Counted from the first letter of the stretch, positions 1 through 8,818 are shown. The stretch: 64,000 nucleotides of DNA from SXOA01 sp051004015 (GCA_051004015.1 JBPCKT010000076.1:1-64000), one strand, 5' to 3'. The notes: generated by a model not told the origin, from the sequence alone. A program made the numbers and translations.

Positions 1-85
1 GTTGGGGTGTGGTGTGGTGGCGCCTATCTCGCCCTGCGGTGGGTTGGCGAGCCTTCCGCCCCCAAAACCCCCCCCCCGACCCCCT

Positions 86-727
86 TTAGGCAAAGAAGCC
101 GGGGGAATCGGTCAGTTGATTCTTCAGTCGGGCCAAGGCCCGGATATAGCGGTTGCTGGCGGCGGACTTGCTCAGTTCCAGCACCTGGGCCACTTCGGAA
201 TTGGAAAGCTCTTCGAAATGCCGCAGGGTGAGGATTTCGCGGTCAATCGGCTCCAGGCCATTGAGGATTTCTTCCAGCCGGGTCTGTTGTTCGGCACGCA
301 TGGCGGCCTGGCTGGCGGTGGAGAAGCGGCCCAAGAGCTGCGAAGCGAGGAGGTGCGAATTGACCTCGGGATAGCTCTGGCAGAGGGAGATTTCGCGGTC
401 GGCGTCCCGCTGCTGGGTTCCCAAATGGCGGCGGTGGAATTCGAGCAGCTTCTGGCCGGTCATCATCCGCAGCCAAAGGAAGAAGGGCATTTCCGGACTC
501 AGGGCATAGTCGGCAGCCCGGCGGGAAATGTCCAAAAAGGCTTCCTGAAGCACGTCGGAGGGATCGATCCGGCCTTGTAGCCGGCGGTCAAGCCGAAGCT
601 GGACCATTTTTCGCAACCGGGGCCGATACTGCTGAAAAACGCCGGCCAGCGCAGCCTGATCCCCGGCGGCTACCCGCTCCAACTGCCGCCCGGTTTCGCT
701 GCGATCTTCCTGCATAAGCGCGCCCAT
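86..727 (-). CDS. ECF-like RNA polymerase sigma factor (planctomycete type)
   Basis: The protein (about 213 residues from this start) has the two-domain layout of a small sigma-70 factor. Region 2 (about residues 35-70) carries RIDPSDVLQEAFLDISRR and then a WLRMMTGQKLLEFHR helix. Region 4 (about 158-205) has LEPIDREILTLRHFEELSNS followed by the SKSAASNRYIRALARLK recognition helix. It would direct RNA polymerase to a limited regulon. No anti-sigma gene is adjacent. The frame stays open to 823, but the extra N-terminus is Cys/Pro-rich and unlike the family, so I chose the ATG at 727; the ATG at 715 is equally possible because neither has a clear ribosome binding site. Confidence 0.88.
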   Translation of the reverse strand: MGALMQEDRSETGRQLERVAAGDQAALAGVFQQYRPRLRKMVQLRLDRRLQGRIDPSDVLQEAFLDISRRAADYALSPEMPFFLWLRMMTGQKLLEFHRRHLGTQQRDADREISLCQSYPEVNSHLLASQLLGRFSTASQAAMRAEQQTRLEEILNGLEPIDREILTLRHFEELSNSEVAQVLELSKSAASNRYIRALARLKNQLTDSPGFFA

Positions 728-920
728 AAAGGGACAACTGCGGACGGAACTGCATTGTACACAGGCATTTCTCCAGAATCTTGCGGTGGAACCCTCAGGC
801 GGCATTGCGCCTGAAACTGACACCTGAAACGAGGGTCAGGCATCATGATCAGCGAAAAAGAAGCCTGACCACTCTTGAAGGCTGGCCCCATTGACTTGGC
901 CGTCTGGCAACCGCTGACGA

Positions 921-1277
921 TTAGGTCTTGCAAGCCACGAGTGTGGAGTGCTTGATCGTCAATTGGCCCACCTGCGGCTGCGGCTGTTTGTCCTGCCTTG
1001 CATTGGGTTGACGCAGCATTCGAATGTCAGCGCGGTTCCGCGCCGCCCGTTGCATTTCGCGAACTTCCGGTGCGGTGGAGAAAGCGGGGTCTACCCACGC
1101 CAGGAAACGAATCACGGGACCAATCGGCAGCAACGTTCCTTGCAAGGGCCGGTACCAACCGACGACCGGTACCACGCCAACGACCCCAGCAATCAAAGCG
1201 GTTCCCAGGATCGCCCGCACCAGGCGTCGCCCGGCCTGTTCTTTCCGAGTGACTTTTGCAGGTACTGTTCTATTCAT
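921..1277 (-). CDS. Small membrane-anchored protein of unknown function
   Basis: A 118-residue protein with a basic N-terminus (MNRTVPAKVTRKEQAGRR), one hydrophobic segment (about residues 20-42, ILGTALIAGVVGVVPVVGW) and a basic, Gln-rich C-terminus. It is probably a single-pass inner-membrane protein. The ATG at 1277 is preceded by GAGGGA at good distance. The frame continues upstream to 1838, but that part is the reverse-frame shadow of the next gene. It lies about 90 bp downstream of the polytopic membrane gene at 1370-2167 on the same strand, so the two may be co-transcribed. No family recognised. Confidence 0.6.
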   Translation of the reverse strand: MNRTVPAKVTRKEQAGRRLVRAILGTALIAGVVGVVPVVGWYRPLQGTLLPIGPVIRFLAWVDPAFSTAPEVREMQRAARNRADIRMLRQPNARQDKQPQPQVGQLTIKHSTLVACKT

Positions 1278-1369
1278 GGCAATTCCCTCTTCTGCCCCCG
1301 GTTCAATCATAGCGAAAGGCGATCCCAGAACCAAATGCAGATTGGAAGCATGTTTTGTGCCGTAAACCG

Positions 1370-2167
1370 TTATTCGCTCGCCGCGGGAGAATCTTGGCTC
1401 GCCGCGGCCAGGCGATAGCCGCTCATGCGGAGCGGAACCAGCGACAAGCCGAGGATGGCGGCATGGGCCTCCATCCAGCCGGCGAAGGGCAACACCTCTT
1501 TGTCCCGACTGACCAGCAATGTCAGCAGGATGCCGCAGAGCGGAGCCGCCACCAGGGCAATCACGCCGCTGATCCACAGGTTCTCCGCTTTGAGCACCGC
1601 CCACACACTCAGCAGCGTCACGGCCGCAAAGGCGAGGCCCAGCAGGCTCCAGCCGACCCGCGTTGGCACGCTTTCCAGCGGGGCGACAAACTGCCGCAGC
1701 CGGTTTCCCGCCACGAGCAGCACGGCATACAGCGTGATCATCACCATCAGCCAGCGCAGCGAATACTGCAGCCGCGCTCCTTGCGGCGGCGGATCGCAGT
1801 AGCAAATACATTGTCGCCATGCCACGAGCCCCAAACAAACGGCCAGGGTTCCCAGATCAATGGCGGCGAAGACGGCCACGAGGTGCTCCGCCTCGGCCAC
1901 TCCCGAGCGAAGCGTCCACGCGCCATAGACTGCCGCCAATCCCAAAATCGCAAACAGACGCAGCGACACCCGCCCCGGCCCCAAAATCCCCCAGCCGATG
2001 AGCAGCACCGACTGCGTGAACGGCAGTGTGTCGGCGATGATCTCGACGAGCGGGAATTCGGGACGAATCGCCGGAATCTGAAAAAAAATGGTCAGCGCCA
2101 CATGGCCGACGATCATGGCGGCAACCAGTTGCCGCTCCGCGAAATCGGCCCAAGCCTGCAAGTTCAT
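1370..2167 (-). CDS. Polytopic membrane protein, planctomycete-type, unknown function
   Basis: About 265 residues with roughly seven hydrophobic helices. A cytoplasmic loop has the phrase LQYSLRWLMVMITLYAVLLV, which resembles the 'SLR(W/T)L(M/L)' membrane-entry motif common in planctomycete membrane proteins; this is recalled family knowledge and was not searched. The start at 2167 (MNLQAWADF) is chosen by the onset of plausible sequence. A strong Shine-Dalgarno (AAAGGAGGT) lies about 30 nt upstream, so a longer form starting at the ATG at 2218 or at a non-ATG codon cannot be excluded. No enzymatic motif is visible. Confidence 0.65.
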   Translation of the reverse strand: MNLQAWADFAERQLVAAMIVGHVALTIFFQIPAIRPEFPLVEIIADTLPFTQSVLLIGWGILGPGRVSLRLFAILGLAAVYGAWTLRSGVAEAEHLVAVFAAIDLGTLAVCLGLVAWRQCICYCDPPPQGARLQYSLRWLMVMITLYAVLLVAGNRLRQFVAPLESVPTRVGWSLLGLAFAAVTLLSVWAVLKAENLWISGVIALVAAPLCGILLTLLVSRDKEVLPFAGWMEAHAAILGLSLVPLRMSGYRLAAASQDSPAASE

Positions 2168-2389
2168 TTGGCACGATGAATTCAGTTCGGCCCCTGGCGC
2201 ACCTCCTTTCGGCAGCATACCGCTTCATTCCTTCGGCGTCGCCATGCACGAAACCTTTAGGTACTTGTTACCGCCTTTGTTCGCGCCCCACCGCCGAATC
2301 TTGCGCACTTTTTTCCGACTTAATTTCTTGACTCCTTACTCCCTTCCTCCTGATTACTGCCTGACGCCTACTGCCCCTGCTCGGGAGGG

Positions 2390-3706
2390 CTACTCCTCAA
2401 TCCTGTAAACCCCCTCCTTCGTCCTCACGATCAAACTCTTCCCGGCTACGGCGGGGCTGGCCATGATTTCGCCTGCGAGGGTGTTGGTGGCGAGGAGCTT
2501 GAATTGGCGGCCGGGGGCGAGGACGTGGCATTTGCCTTCTTCGGAGAAGAAGTAGAGCTTGCCGTCGGCGTGGATGGGGGAGGGCATGAAGAGGCCGCCG
2601 AGCTTTTTTTCGTCCCAGACGAGCTCGCCGGTTTCGGCATCCAGGCAGTAGACAATCCCCTTTTCATTGCCGGTGTAGAGCAGGCCGTTGACGAAGAGCG
2701 GGGACGAATACCGCGGTGCTCCCTTGGTTTGACTCCACACGACGTTCGAGCTCGTGACGTCGCCGCTGCCGCCGAGCTTGACGGCGAAGAAGCCCATTCC
2801 GCTGTCCGCGGTGCCGACGAAGGCCATGCCATTTCCTACTGCCGGGCGGCAGGAGGAATTCATGCCGCCGCTCTTCACACGCCACAGCTCTTTGCCGGTT
2901 CGCGGGTTGTAGGCGGCAGTCGCTCCGGCGCTGGGGCTGATCAGCTCCTGGCGTTTGCCCGTATCGACGACGCTCGGCGTTGAGTACGCCTTCATCACGT
3001 CGCCGTTGTCGGTGCCGTAATCAAACTTGCGGTCAGTCCGCCAGACGGTTTCGCCCGTCTCTTTGTTCAAGGCCGTCAGATATTGATAGTCAAAACCGTC
3101 GAACGTCAGGATAAGGAGGTCCTGCCAGAGAATGGGGGAGGACGCGGCCCCGCGAAAGTGGTCGCACTTCAGATCCTGCCGCGACCAGATTGGCTTGCCG
3201 GTTGTCGTATCGAGGCAGGCAGTGCCGTGCGCCCCAAAGTGGACATAGACTCGTCCCTCTTCGATGCACGGAGTGGACGAGGCATAGCTGTTGCGCTCGA
3301 TGCAATACTGGGGGCGAGGAATATCGAAGATCAGGAGATTGTGGACGATCTTGCCGCTTTCCAAATCCAGGCAAACGGCATAGAGCTTTGTCGGTTCATC
3401 CACGGTGGCTGGCTCGCCGCTGGAAGACTTCGGAGCTGCGCCGGCTTTGAAAGGGGGAGCGTTCGTGAACCAAATCTGATCCTTCCAAACCACTGGGGAG
3501 GACCAGGCCTTCCACTCCTTCGAGGAGAAGGGAGTCTTCCATTTCACGTGCTCGGTCTCACTCCAAGTCGTCGGCAGTCCCTTGGCGCTCGAGGTCCCAT
3601 CCCCACGCGGCCCGCGGTACTGGTTCCAGTATTCTTCGGCCATCGCAGCAGGAGCAACGAACACGAAAGCGAGCAGAAGAGCAAAGGTGTATCGGCAAAA
3701 CATCAT
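2390..3706 (-). CDS. Exported PQQ-type beta-propeller protein (BamB-like repeats)
   Basis: A 438-residue protein with a signal peptide (MMFCRYTFALLLAFVFVAPAAMA) ending at an Ala-X-Ala site before EEYWNQYRGPRGDG. The rest is a run of PQQ-like propeller blades, recognisable by recurring 'A-x-(D/N)-x-x-(S/T)-G-(E/K)' turns: LYAVCLDLESGKI, CLDTTTGKPIWSRQ, ALNKETGETVWRTD, YNPRTGKELWR and CLDAETGELVWDEKK. Planctomycetes carry many such exported 'outer membrane protein assembly factor BamB, PQQ-like' proteins, mostly of unknown role. No quinoprotein dehydrogenase catalytic residues stand out, so it is probably a scaffold or binding protein. Start: ATGATG preceded by AAGGAAG; the second ATG (3703) is also possible. 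Confidence 0.88.
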   Translation of the reverse strand: MMFCRYTFALLLAFVFVAPAAMAEEYWNQYRGPRGDGTSSAKGLPTTWSETEHVKWKTPFSSKEWKAWSSPVVWKDQIWFTNAPPFKAGAAPKSSSGEPATVDEPTKLYAVCLDLESGKIVHNLLIFDIPRPQYCIERNSYASSTPCIEEGRVYVHFGAHGTACLDTTTGKPIWSRQDLKCDHFRGAASSPILWQDLLILTFDGFDYQYLTALNKETGETVWRTDRKFDYGTDNGDVMKAYSTPSVVDTGKRQELISPSAGATAAYNPRTGKELWRVKSGGMNSSCRPAVGNGMAFVGTADSGMGFFAVKLGGSGDVTSSNVVWSQTKGAPRYSSPLFVNGLLYTGNEKGIVYCLDAETGELVWDEKKLGGLFMPSPIHADGKLYFFSEEGKCHVLAPGRQFKLLATNTLAGEIMASPAVAGKSLIVRTKEGVYRIEE

Positions 3707-3835
3707 GGGCCAACTTCCTTCTCAATAACCTCGAAAACAGAACCGCACGGAGCCAGCAAGATTATAGACGCTATCGCCTCCGCCTTCATCCGTGCAATTC
3801 CGTGTTTCATCCGTGGCCCCTTCTCCTTCCCCATC

Positions 3836-4510
3836 TTACTTCAGTCCGACCAGCAACAGCGGATCGACGTAGCAGCCTTCGCGCATCCGCCGCGCTTCCA
3901 GGTGACAGGCCCTCATGCGACTGTCGAGCTCGGCGACGAGGGCTACATCGCTCATGCTCTCCACCTCGGCCGGCGAAATCGGCCGGCCGATGACCACTGC
4001 CAGCCTGCCGACCTGCGGCAGGAGGGCGGTGCGCGGCCAGGCCTGGTACGCGCCGTCCATGCCCACCGGAATCAGCGGGACGCGGCTGCGGCGGGCGACG
4101 GCGCAAAAGCCTGGCTTGAGAGGGAGAAGCTCGCCGTCGTACGTCCGCGTCCCTTCGGGGAAGATGAGCACCAGCTCGCCGGCTCTCAGCCGCTTCAGGG
4201 TTTCCTTGAGCCCCGAGAGGCCGCTACCTTCGCGGTCGATGGGAATAGTGCCCAGAAAGGTCATCACCTGGCTGAGCACCGGCACCTTGAATAGCGTGTC
4301 GCGAGTCAGATAGCTCATTTGCCGCGGGCAGGTCATGCCGATGAGCGGCGGGTCGAAAAAGCTCTGATGATTCGAGCAGACCAGACCTCCGCCGGTCGCC
4401 GGCCAATGCTCTCGCCCTTCACACCGCAGTCGATAGAACGTCACGGCAATTAGCCGCGCGAAGATTCGCAGCAAGGCATAGACGAAGGGCTGGGCGGCGG
4501 AGCGGGGCAT
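3836..4510 (-). CDS. plsC: 1-acyl-sn-glycerol-3-phosphate acyltransferase (PlsC family)
   Basis: A 224-residue membrane-associated acyltransferase that would add the second acyl chain to lysophosphatidic acid in phospholipid synthesis. The catalytic HX4D motif is present as NHQSFFDP (about residues 45-52). The glycerol-phosphate binding motif is FPEGTR (about 118-123), and the later block VPLIPVGMDGAYQAWPR also fits the family. An N-terminal hydrophobic helix (LLRIFARLIAVTFYRL) anchors it. The gene follows cmk on the same strand, a linkage seen in many bacteria; a 110 bp palindromic repeat separates them. Length fits the family. Confidence 0.92.
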   Translation of the reverse strand: MPRSAAQPFVYALLRIFARLIAVTFYRLRCEGREHWPATGGGLVCSNHQSFFDPPLIGMTCPRQMSYLTRDTLFKVPVLSQVMTFLGTIPIDREGSGLSGLKETLKRLRAGELVLIFPEGTRTYDGELLPLKPGFCAVARRSRVPLIPVGMDGAYQAWPRTALLPQVGRLAVVIGRPISPAEVESMSDVALVAELDSRMRACHLEARRMREGCYVDPLLLVGLK

Positions 4511-4536
4511 GGTTTACTTTTTTTGCGACTTCGACT

Positions 4537-4647
4537 GTGTCCCAAGCTCTGCTTGGGACACCACGTTTTCGAAGCTCTGCTTCGCGTGTCGGATTCGGGA
4601 AGCGGAGCTTCCGTACTTGCGTTCCCAAGCAGAGCTTGGGAACGAGT
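4537..4647. repeat. 110 bp palindrome cluster, copy 1
   Basis: Four short palindromes follow one another: GTCCCAAGCTCTGCTTGGGAC (4539-4559, 21 bases with 9-base arms), GAAGCTCTGCTTC, GGGAAGCGGAGCTTCC and a closing 23-base palindrome (4621-4643). A second copy with the same order and spacing lies at 43327-43440. It fills the cmk-plsC gap. Confidence 0.85.
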
Positions 4648-4649
4648 TG

Positions 4650-5297
4650 TCAATGACTCTTGCGCACAATCTCCTCCAGCCGGTCAATGACCTGCTCCGT
4701 GGTCATCCCGTCGGTGTAGACTTCCACGGCCTCGTCGGCTTTGATGAGTCTGCCGACGGAGCGGGTACTGTCGCGGAGGTCGCGGGCGGCATTCTGGAGA
4801 AGCACTTCCTCGAGACTGATTTCCTCTCCTCGTGCCGCAAGTTCGGCATGGCGGCGGCGAGCCCGTTCCTGCGGCGTGGCGGTAAGGAAGATTTTGCACT
4901 GGGCGTTTGGGAAGGCGACCGTACCCTGGTCCCGCCCTTCGGTGACGGTGTCTCTTGCCCCGGCGATTTTCCTCTGCATGTCCACCATCTTCTTCCGCAC
5001 TTCTGGATTGTCGGCTGCCAGGTAGACAGCGGCGGATACCCGGCTTGTACGGATCTCGGCCGTCACATCGCGACCGTCCATCAAAACGCGGTCGCCGGAG
5101 AAATCGAGGTCCAGCGTCTCGGTCATCTGAGCAATTGCGGCTTCCTCGCCGTCCCCCAGTCCGCGCTCCAGCGCCGCCAGTGCTACGGCGCGGTACATCG
5201 CGCCGGTATCCAGGAACTGAAACCCCAGACGCTGCGCGAGGCTCCGCGAGACGCTGCTCTTGCCCGCTCCGGCGGGTCCATCGATGGCGACAATCAT
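4650..5297 (-). CDS. cmk: Cytidylate kinase
   Basis: A 215-residue CMP/dCMP kinase, which phosphorylates CMP and dCMP with ATP. The P-loop is at the very N-terminus (IDGPAGAGKSSVSRSLA, residues 5-21), followed by FLDTGAMYRA (about 30-39), the NMP-binding motif typical of the family, TEIRTSRVS and the DGRDVTAE block, then TEGRDQGTVAFPNA. The last resembles the lid-region 'GRDIGTVVFPDA' with Q for I. The ATG at 5297 overlaps the stop of the upstream gene (ATGA), so translation is probably coupled. The reading frame is open further upstream but has no family similarity there. Confidence 0.95.
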   Translation of the reverse strand: MIVAIDGPAGAGKSSVSRSLAQRLGFQFLDTGAMYRAVALAALERGLGDGEEAAIAQMTETLDLDFSGDRVLMDGRDVTAEIRTSRVSAAVYLAADNPEVRKKMVDMQRKIAGARDTVTEGRDQGTVAFPNAQCKIFLTATPQERARRRHAELAARGEEISLEEVLLQNAARDLRDSTRSVGRLIKADEAVEVYTDGMTTEQVIDRLEEIVRKSH

Positions 5298-8116
5298 GGC
5301 CACCGCCCCACGACTTCCACGAACTCGTGCGCCGCCAGGTCGAGCTTCATCTTGCCATCCAGCACCTGGCATTGGTCCAGCCGCTGGCCGAGGAAATCGA
5401 CCCGCTCCGCCGGGCCGATCGGCTTGAAGGCGCTGAGCGTCAGGGCAGCCGGCCGTCCTGCCGTTTCCAGAAGTCGCACGCGAAAGCCGGCGACCTTTCC
5501 GTCCTCCACGAGCGGCTGCCAGTGCGTGGCCACGACGTTGCGAGAGTCCAGATGAAAGAGCCAACTCGAAGCGGAAGCTGGGGCTTGTGCGCCGGGAACC
5601 ACGACGAGCGGCGTGAGCAGACTGATGGCATCAAGCATCGGGTGGGTCAGGTCGACGCCAATGCCAACGCGGAAGCTCCGCTGCCGCTCGCCGCGAGTGC
5701 TGAGCAGCGAATCCAGCATCCGATGCTCGTGCCGGCGGTGGAACGGCAAGCCGCCGGTAAGGATGGTCGTGCTGTTCTTGGGGCCCACCACTTCGATGTA
5801 ATGCGGCGCCTCGAACCGTTGCCCGCTGGCGGGCTGGCGGGTCTCATTCACCGTGCGGAACAGCTCGCTGGTCTCGTCCCCCCAGGCAAACCGGCAGCAG
5901 ACGTACGAGTTCCACGGGTCGGCCTTGGGCTCTTCCACGGGGTCGAGCTCGATGTCCACCGTGAGCACGCGGCTGCCACGCCAGACGCGGTATTTCTGCA
6001 CAAAGCCGGCCAGCTTCTGCCCCTCCATGTCCACCAGTCGCCCGCGCGTCGTGATTTCTCCGAGCGCCGTCGTGGCCGCGGTGATTTCAACGCTATCGGC
6101 GGCCATCACGCTGTAGCGGGCGGTCTCGTCGGGATCGCGGTAGGTATCTCCCGGCTTTTGCTTCGGCCCCGGCATGCGGAGCGCGAGCTGCTGGCTCATT
6201 CGGTTGCCGCGAGCCTTGTAGTCGTGCATCGCGGCAAGCGTGCCGGTCGTGGGATTGATGACCGCCTCGAAGAATTCGTTGCGAAGCGTGTTATCCTCCG
6301 CGAGCAGCAGCGGCTTGGAATCTCGTTTGCCCCGACCGTCGCTCGGAATGAAGACATATCCCAGTGGCGGTACATCGACGACCACTTGCGTGGAGCCGGA
6401 GGAAGAGTCCGCCGCGTAGATCGGTTTTTCCGCGAGCGGCGGCACGGCCAACTCAGTGGTCTCGAGCGCCATCCGCCGCACATAGCCGTTAGGATTGAGC
6501 ACCAGCAGCCCCGTATTGCCGCCGCTCTTTCCGCCAGCCAGGCAGCCGGCCCAGTTGGCCGCAGCAGCGTCCAAGCGGGATTGCAACCCTTCATCGGTCG
6601 CGGCTTCTTCGTAGGACGGCCTTCCCAGGCCGTCCATGTTTTTCTCTGGGACTGCCTGGGAAGGCCATCCCACGGGCAATTTGCCGGTGACCAGCGTCGC
6701 CAGCGTTTCCAGACTCTCCGCCGCCCGCAATTTCGCCTGCCGTTGCCAATAGCGGACGGAGGTCGAAATGGGGTCATCACTTTTGCGGATGACGGCCTGC
6801 TTGAGATACGGCGATTTGTAGCGGTCGGCTTCGTAGCGGTCGAGGTGGCCGGGCAGGTCGGTCTGGGCGAAGTACTCATCGACCGTCACGAACTTCCCCA
6901 TCGCCGAGCAGTATTTGGCAATCCGCCGCAAGTCCCCCAGCCACTCGCTCTCTTGCCCCGGCCAGTGAGCCAGGCAAAGCGTGGCCACGTGATCGCTGTC
7001 CATCGACTCTCCCATCTTCGACGCATAGGCCAGAAACGTCTGCGGCTTGGAGGCGTCGAGCGGGGTGCGGGTGATGGAGTCAATCGCGGTTCCGTCGAGC
7101 CCTTCCCAGCGGACCTTGAACTGCGTCCCCGCGGGAATCGTTCCCTCCTCAAAGCTGGCGTGCAGCACTCCGCGAAAGCCCAAATTCTTCAAAATCCCCG
7201 GCAGCACCGGCGTGAGCCCGAACCGCCAGCGTGCGAAGACCTCGGGCCGCTTACCGAGCAACTCTTCATATCGGGCGAGCCCCTGCCGCAGATTCGCCAC
7301 AATGGAATCCTGCGACATCAGCGGCAGTCGCTCTTCGGTCTCTTCGCCGCCAATGATGCCAACCTTGCCGGCGCCGATGGATTGCTTCAAGGCTTCAAGC
7401 GTCTGCGGCTCTTTGGCTTGCATCTCGCCGAGAGTCTCCGCGGACAAAAGCAGGTTCGTAGCGCTGTCGCGGCTGAGCTCGTTGCGGAGTGTGAAGCCAA
7501 GCGTCGTCGCAGCGGTCAGGTTCAGGTCCAAGATAAAGGCATCGACGGGATAATAATGGTCCCTCTCCTCCGCCAGGACGTTGAAGCATGCCGAGAGCTT
7601 CTCTTTCGCCAGCGGCAGATTCCCCTCAACGGCCGCAACTGCTGCTCCAACCGCTTGCCCTTTGAAATAAACCTCGTCCAGGTTACTGCTATACCTCATC
7701 TGCCGCGTCAGCAATTGAATCTGCAGGTAGGCATACCCCAACGCCAGAAAATCCGCCGCCAGTTCGGCATCCACCTTCGGCCCGCCGATAGGCTGCAGCG
7801 CCGCGGCTACAACTTCCGCCCGGCTGGTAGTCTTCTTGACCAGGCAGCCCCCCTCGTCCTTCACCCGCTGGGCAAATCCCGTCGGCAGCCGGCTGGCGCA
7901 CATGCTGGGCACGACAATCAGCCGGTCCTTGACCTCGGTCGGGACATCCTCAATCCGCTTCCAGGTCGGTGCCTGGCCGGAATTTGCGAGTAGCTCCGGC
8001 TGCCACATCGCGGACCACGCCGAAAGCAGCCCGTGCGCATCGTCCCCCTCGTGATAGGTCGGAAAATCCTCCAGGCTATGGCACGGCAGCAGAATGAGCA
8101 GCTCTTGATACGTCAT
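5294..8116 (-). CDS. Large GH38-like (alpha-mannosidase-type) hydrolase homologue
   Basis: A roughly 940-residue protein without an obvious signal peptide, starting MTYQELLILLPCHSLEDFP. The middle has a barrel-like segment (IIGGEETEERLPLMSQDSIV, YEELLGKRPEVFARWRFG, LCLAHWPGQESEWLGDL). The C-terminal half has features of family 38 mannosidase beta domains: VLNPNGYVRRMALE, VPPLGYVFI and NEFFEAVINPTTGTLAAMHD. From these I infer a glycoside hydrolase of the GH38/57 kind acting on an unknown sugar. An in-frame palindromic repeat occupies 6613-6674 (see repeat entry). It ends in an ATGA overlap with cmk. Frames upstream of 8116 are shadows of the divergent LUD gene. Confidence 0.65.
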   Translation of the reverse strand: MTYQELLILLPCHSLEDFPTYHEGDDAHGLLSAWSAMWQPELLANSGQAPTWKRIEDVPTEVKDRLIVVPSMCASRLPTGFAQRVKDEGGCLVKKTTSRAEVVAAALQPIGGPKVDAELAADFLALGYAYLQIQLLTRQMRYSSNLDEVYFKGQAVGAAVAAVEGNLPLAKEKLSACFNVLAEERDHYYPVDAFILDLNLTAATTLGFTLRNELSRDSATNLLLSAETLGEMQAKEPQTLEALKQSIGAGKVGIIGGEETEERLPLMSQDSIVANLRQGLARYEELLGKRPEVFARWRFGLTPVLPGILKNLGFRGVLHASFEEGTIPAGTQFKVRWEGLDGTAIDSITRTPLDASKPQTFLAYASKMGESMDSDHVATLCLAHWPGQESEWLGDLRRIAKYCSAMGKFVTVDEYFAQTDLPGHLDRYEADRYKSPYLKQAVIRKSDDPISTSVRYWQRQAKLRAAESLETLATLVTGKLPVGWPSQAVPEKNMDGLGRPSYEEAATDEGLQSRLDAAAANWAGCLAGGKSGGNTGLLVLNPNGYVRRMALETTELAVPPLAEKPIYAADSSSGSTQVVVDVPPLGYVFIPSDGRGKRDSKPLLLAEDNTLRNEFFEAVINPTTGTLAAMHDYKARGNRMSQQLALRMPGPKQKPGDTYRDPDETARYSVMAADSVEITAATTALGEITTRGRLVDMEGQKLAGFVQKYRVWRGSRVLTVDIELDPVEEPKADPWNSYVCCRFAWGDETSELFRTVNETRQPASGQRFEAPHYIEVVGPKNSTTILTGGLPFHRRHEHRMLDSLLSTRGERQRSFRVGIGVDLTHPMLDAISLLTPLVVVPGAQAPASASSWLFHLDSRNVVATHWQPLVEDGKVAGFRVRLLETAGRPAALTLSAFKPIGPAERVDFLGQRLDQCQVLDGKMKLDLAAHEFVEVVGRWP
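6613..6674. repeat. Inverted repeat inside a coding sequence
   Basis: Arms GGACGGCCTTCCCAGGC (from 6613) and GCCTGGGAAGGCCATCC (ending about 6672) pair as a hairpin with a 20-odd base loop. The element is read in frame by the GH38-like gene and encodes LPVGWPSQAVPEKNMDGLGR. A related half-copy is at 9733-9757. Confidence 0.8.
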
Positions 8117-8165
8117 ATGCACCAAAATAGCTGCCCGAACGTGAGCCGTCGACCTGTCCAGCGAG

Positions 8166-8194
8166 TTGCGCCGCCACCCCCGTGCAATTACAAT
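8166..8194 (+). promoter_or_regulatory. Candidate sigma-70 promoter of the LUD gene
   Basis: TTGCGC (8166-8171) and TACAAT (8189-8194) are separated by 17 bases. The predicted transcription start falls at or next to the ATG at 8201, and there is no Shine-Dalgarno, so the transcript may be leaderless. It sits in the short divergent gap with the GH38-like gene. Confidence 0.4.
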
Positions 8195-8200
8195 CTCTCC

Positions 8201-8818
8201 ATGAGCAAAGCCTCCATCCTCGCCGCCATCCGCAGCCAGCAAGCCCCGCCGGCAGAGCTGCCGTCGCTCCAAGAGAACTGGATTACTTATCCTGACCCAG
8301 CAGCTCAGTTCGCATCCGTCCTCCAGTCCGTCGGCGGCACTTTCGCGCCCGTGGCGGACCTCAGCGAGCTCAATGTCCGGCTGGCGGAAATTCCCGCCTG
8401 GCAAACCGCCAGGCAGAAAGTGTCGCTCATCCCCGGCGCGGGCACTTCCACCATCGACTTGGCGGCCGTGGAAGACCCGCACGATCTGGAGAGCGTGGAC
8501 TTCGCCATTCTGCCCGGCCATTTCGGTGTCGCCGAGAACGGGGCCATCTGGGTCACTGACCACGGGCTTCGTCACCGGGTCATCTACTTCATCACCCAGC
8601 ATCTGGCCCTGGTCATCAAGGCCGACCGGATTGTCCACAACATGCACCAGGCGTACGAGAAGCTGGACGGAAGCAACGGTGCGAACTTCGGCGGCCCGGT
8701 CGGGGAACGTGCCTTCGGTACATTCATATCCGGCCCTTCCAAAACAGCCGACATCGAGCAGTCGCTGGTGATTGGCGCCCACGGGCCGCGGTCGCTCACG
8801 GTGTTCTGCCTGAAGTAA
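8201..8818 (+). CDS. lutC: LUD-domain protein (LutC/YkgG-like)
   Basis: A 205-residue protein starting MSKASILAAIRSQQ, matching the LutC/YkgG LUD family. The core has SLIPGAGTSTIDLAAVEDPHDLE, FAILPGHFGVAENGAIWVTD and HLALVIKADRIVHNMHQAYE. The end contains ERAFGTFISGPSKTADIEQSLVIGAHGPR, whose SGPSxTADIE(Q/G)xLVxGAHGP block is diagnostic. LutC acts with LutA and LutB in lactate oxidation in Bacillus; neither partner is next to it here, so the substrate is uncertain and orphan LUD genes are common. It is transcribed divergently from the GH38-like gene. Confidence 0.88.
   Translation: MSKASILAAIRSQQAPPAELPSLQENWITYPDPAAQFASVLQSVGGTFAPVADLSELNVRLAEIPAWQTARQKVSLIPGAGTSTIDLAAVEDPHDLESVDFAILPGHFGVAENGAIWVTDHGLRHRVIYFITQHLALVIKADRIVHNMHQAYEKLDGSNGANFGGPVGERAFGTFISGPSKTADIEQSLVIGAHGPRSLTVFCLK

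Noticed and set aside
4955..7993. A 1012-codon open frame on the plus strand
   Set aside because: It is the antisense shadow of the GH38-like gene. It is rich in Arg, Pro and His, has no domain motif, and the minus-strand protein has clear family features.
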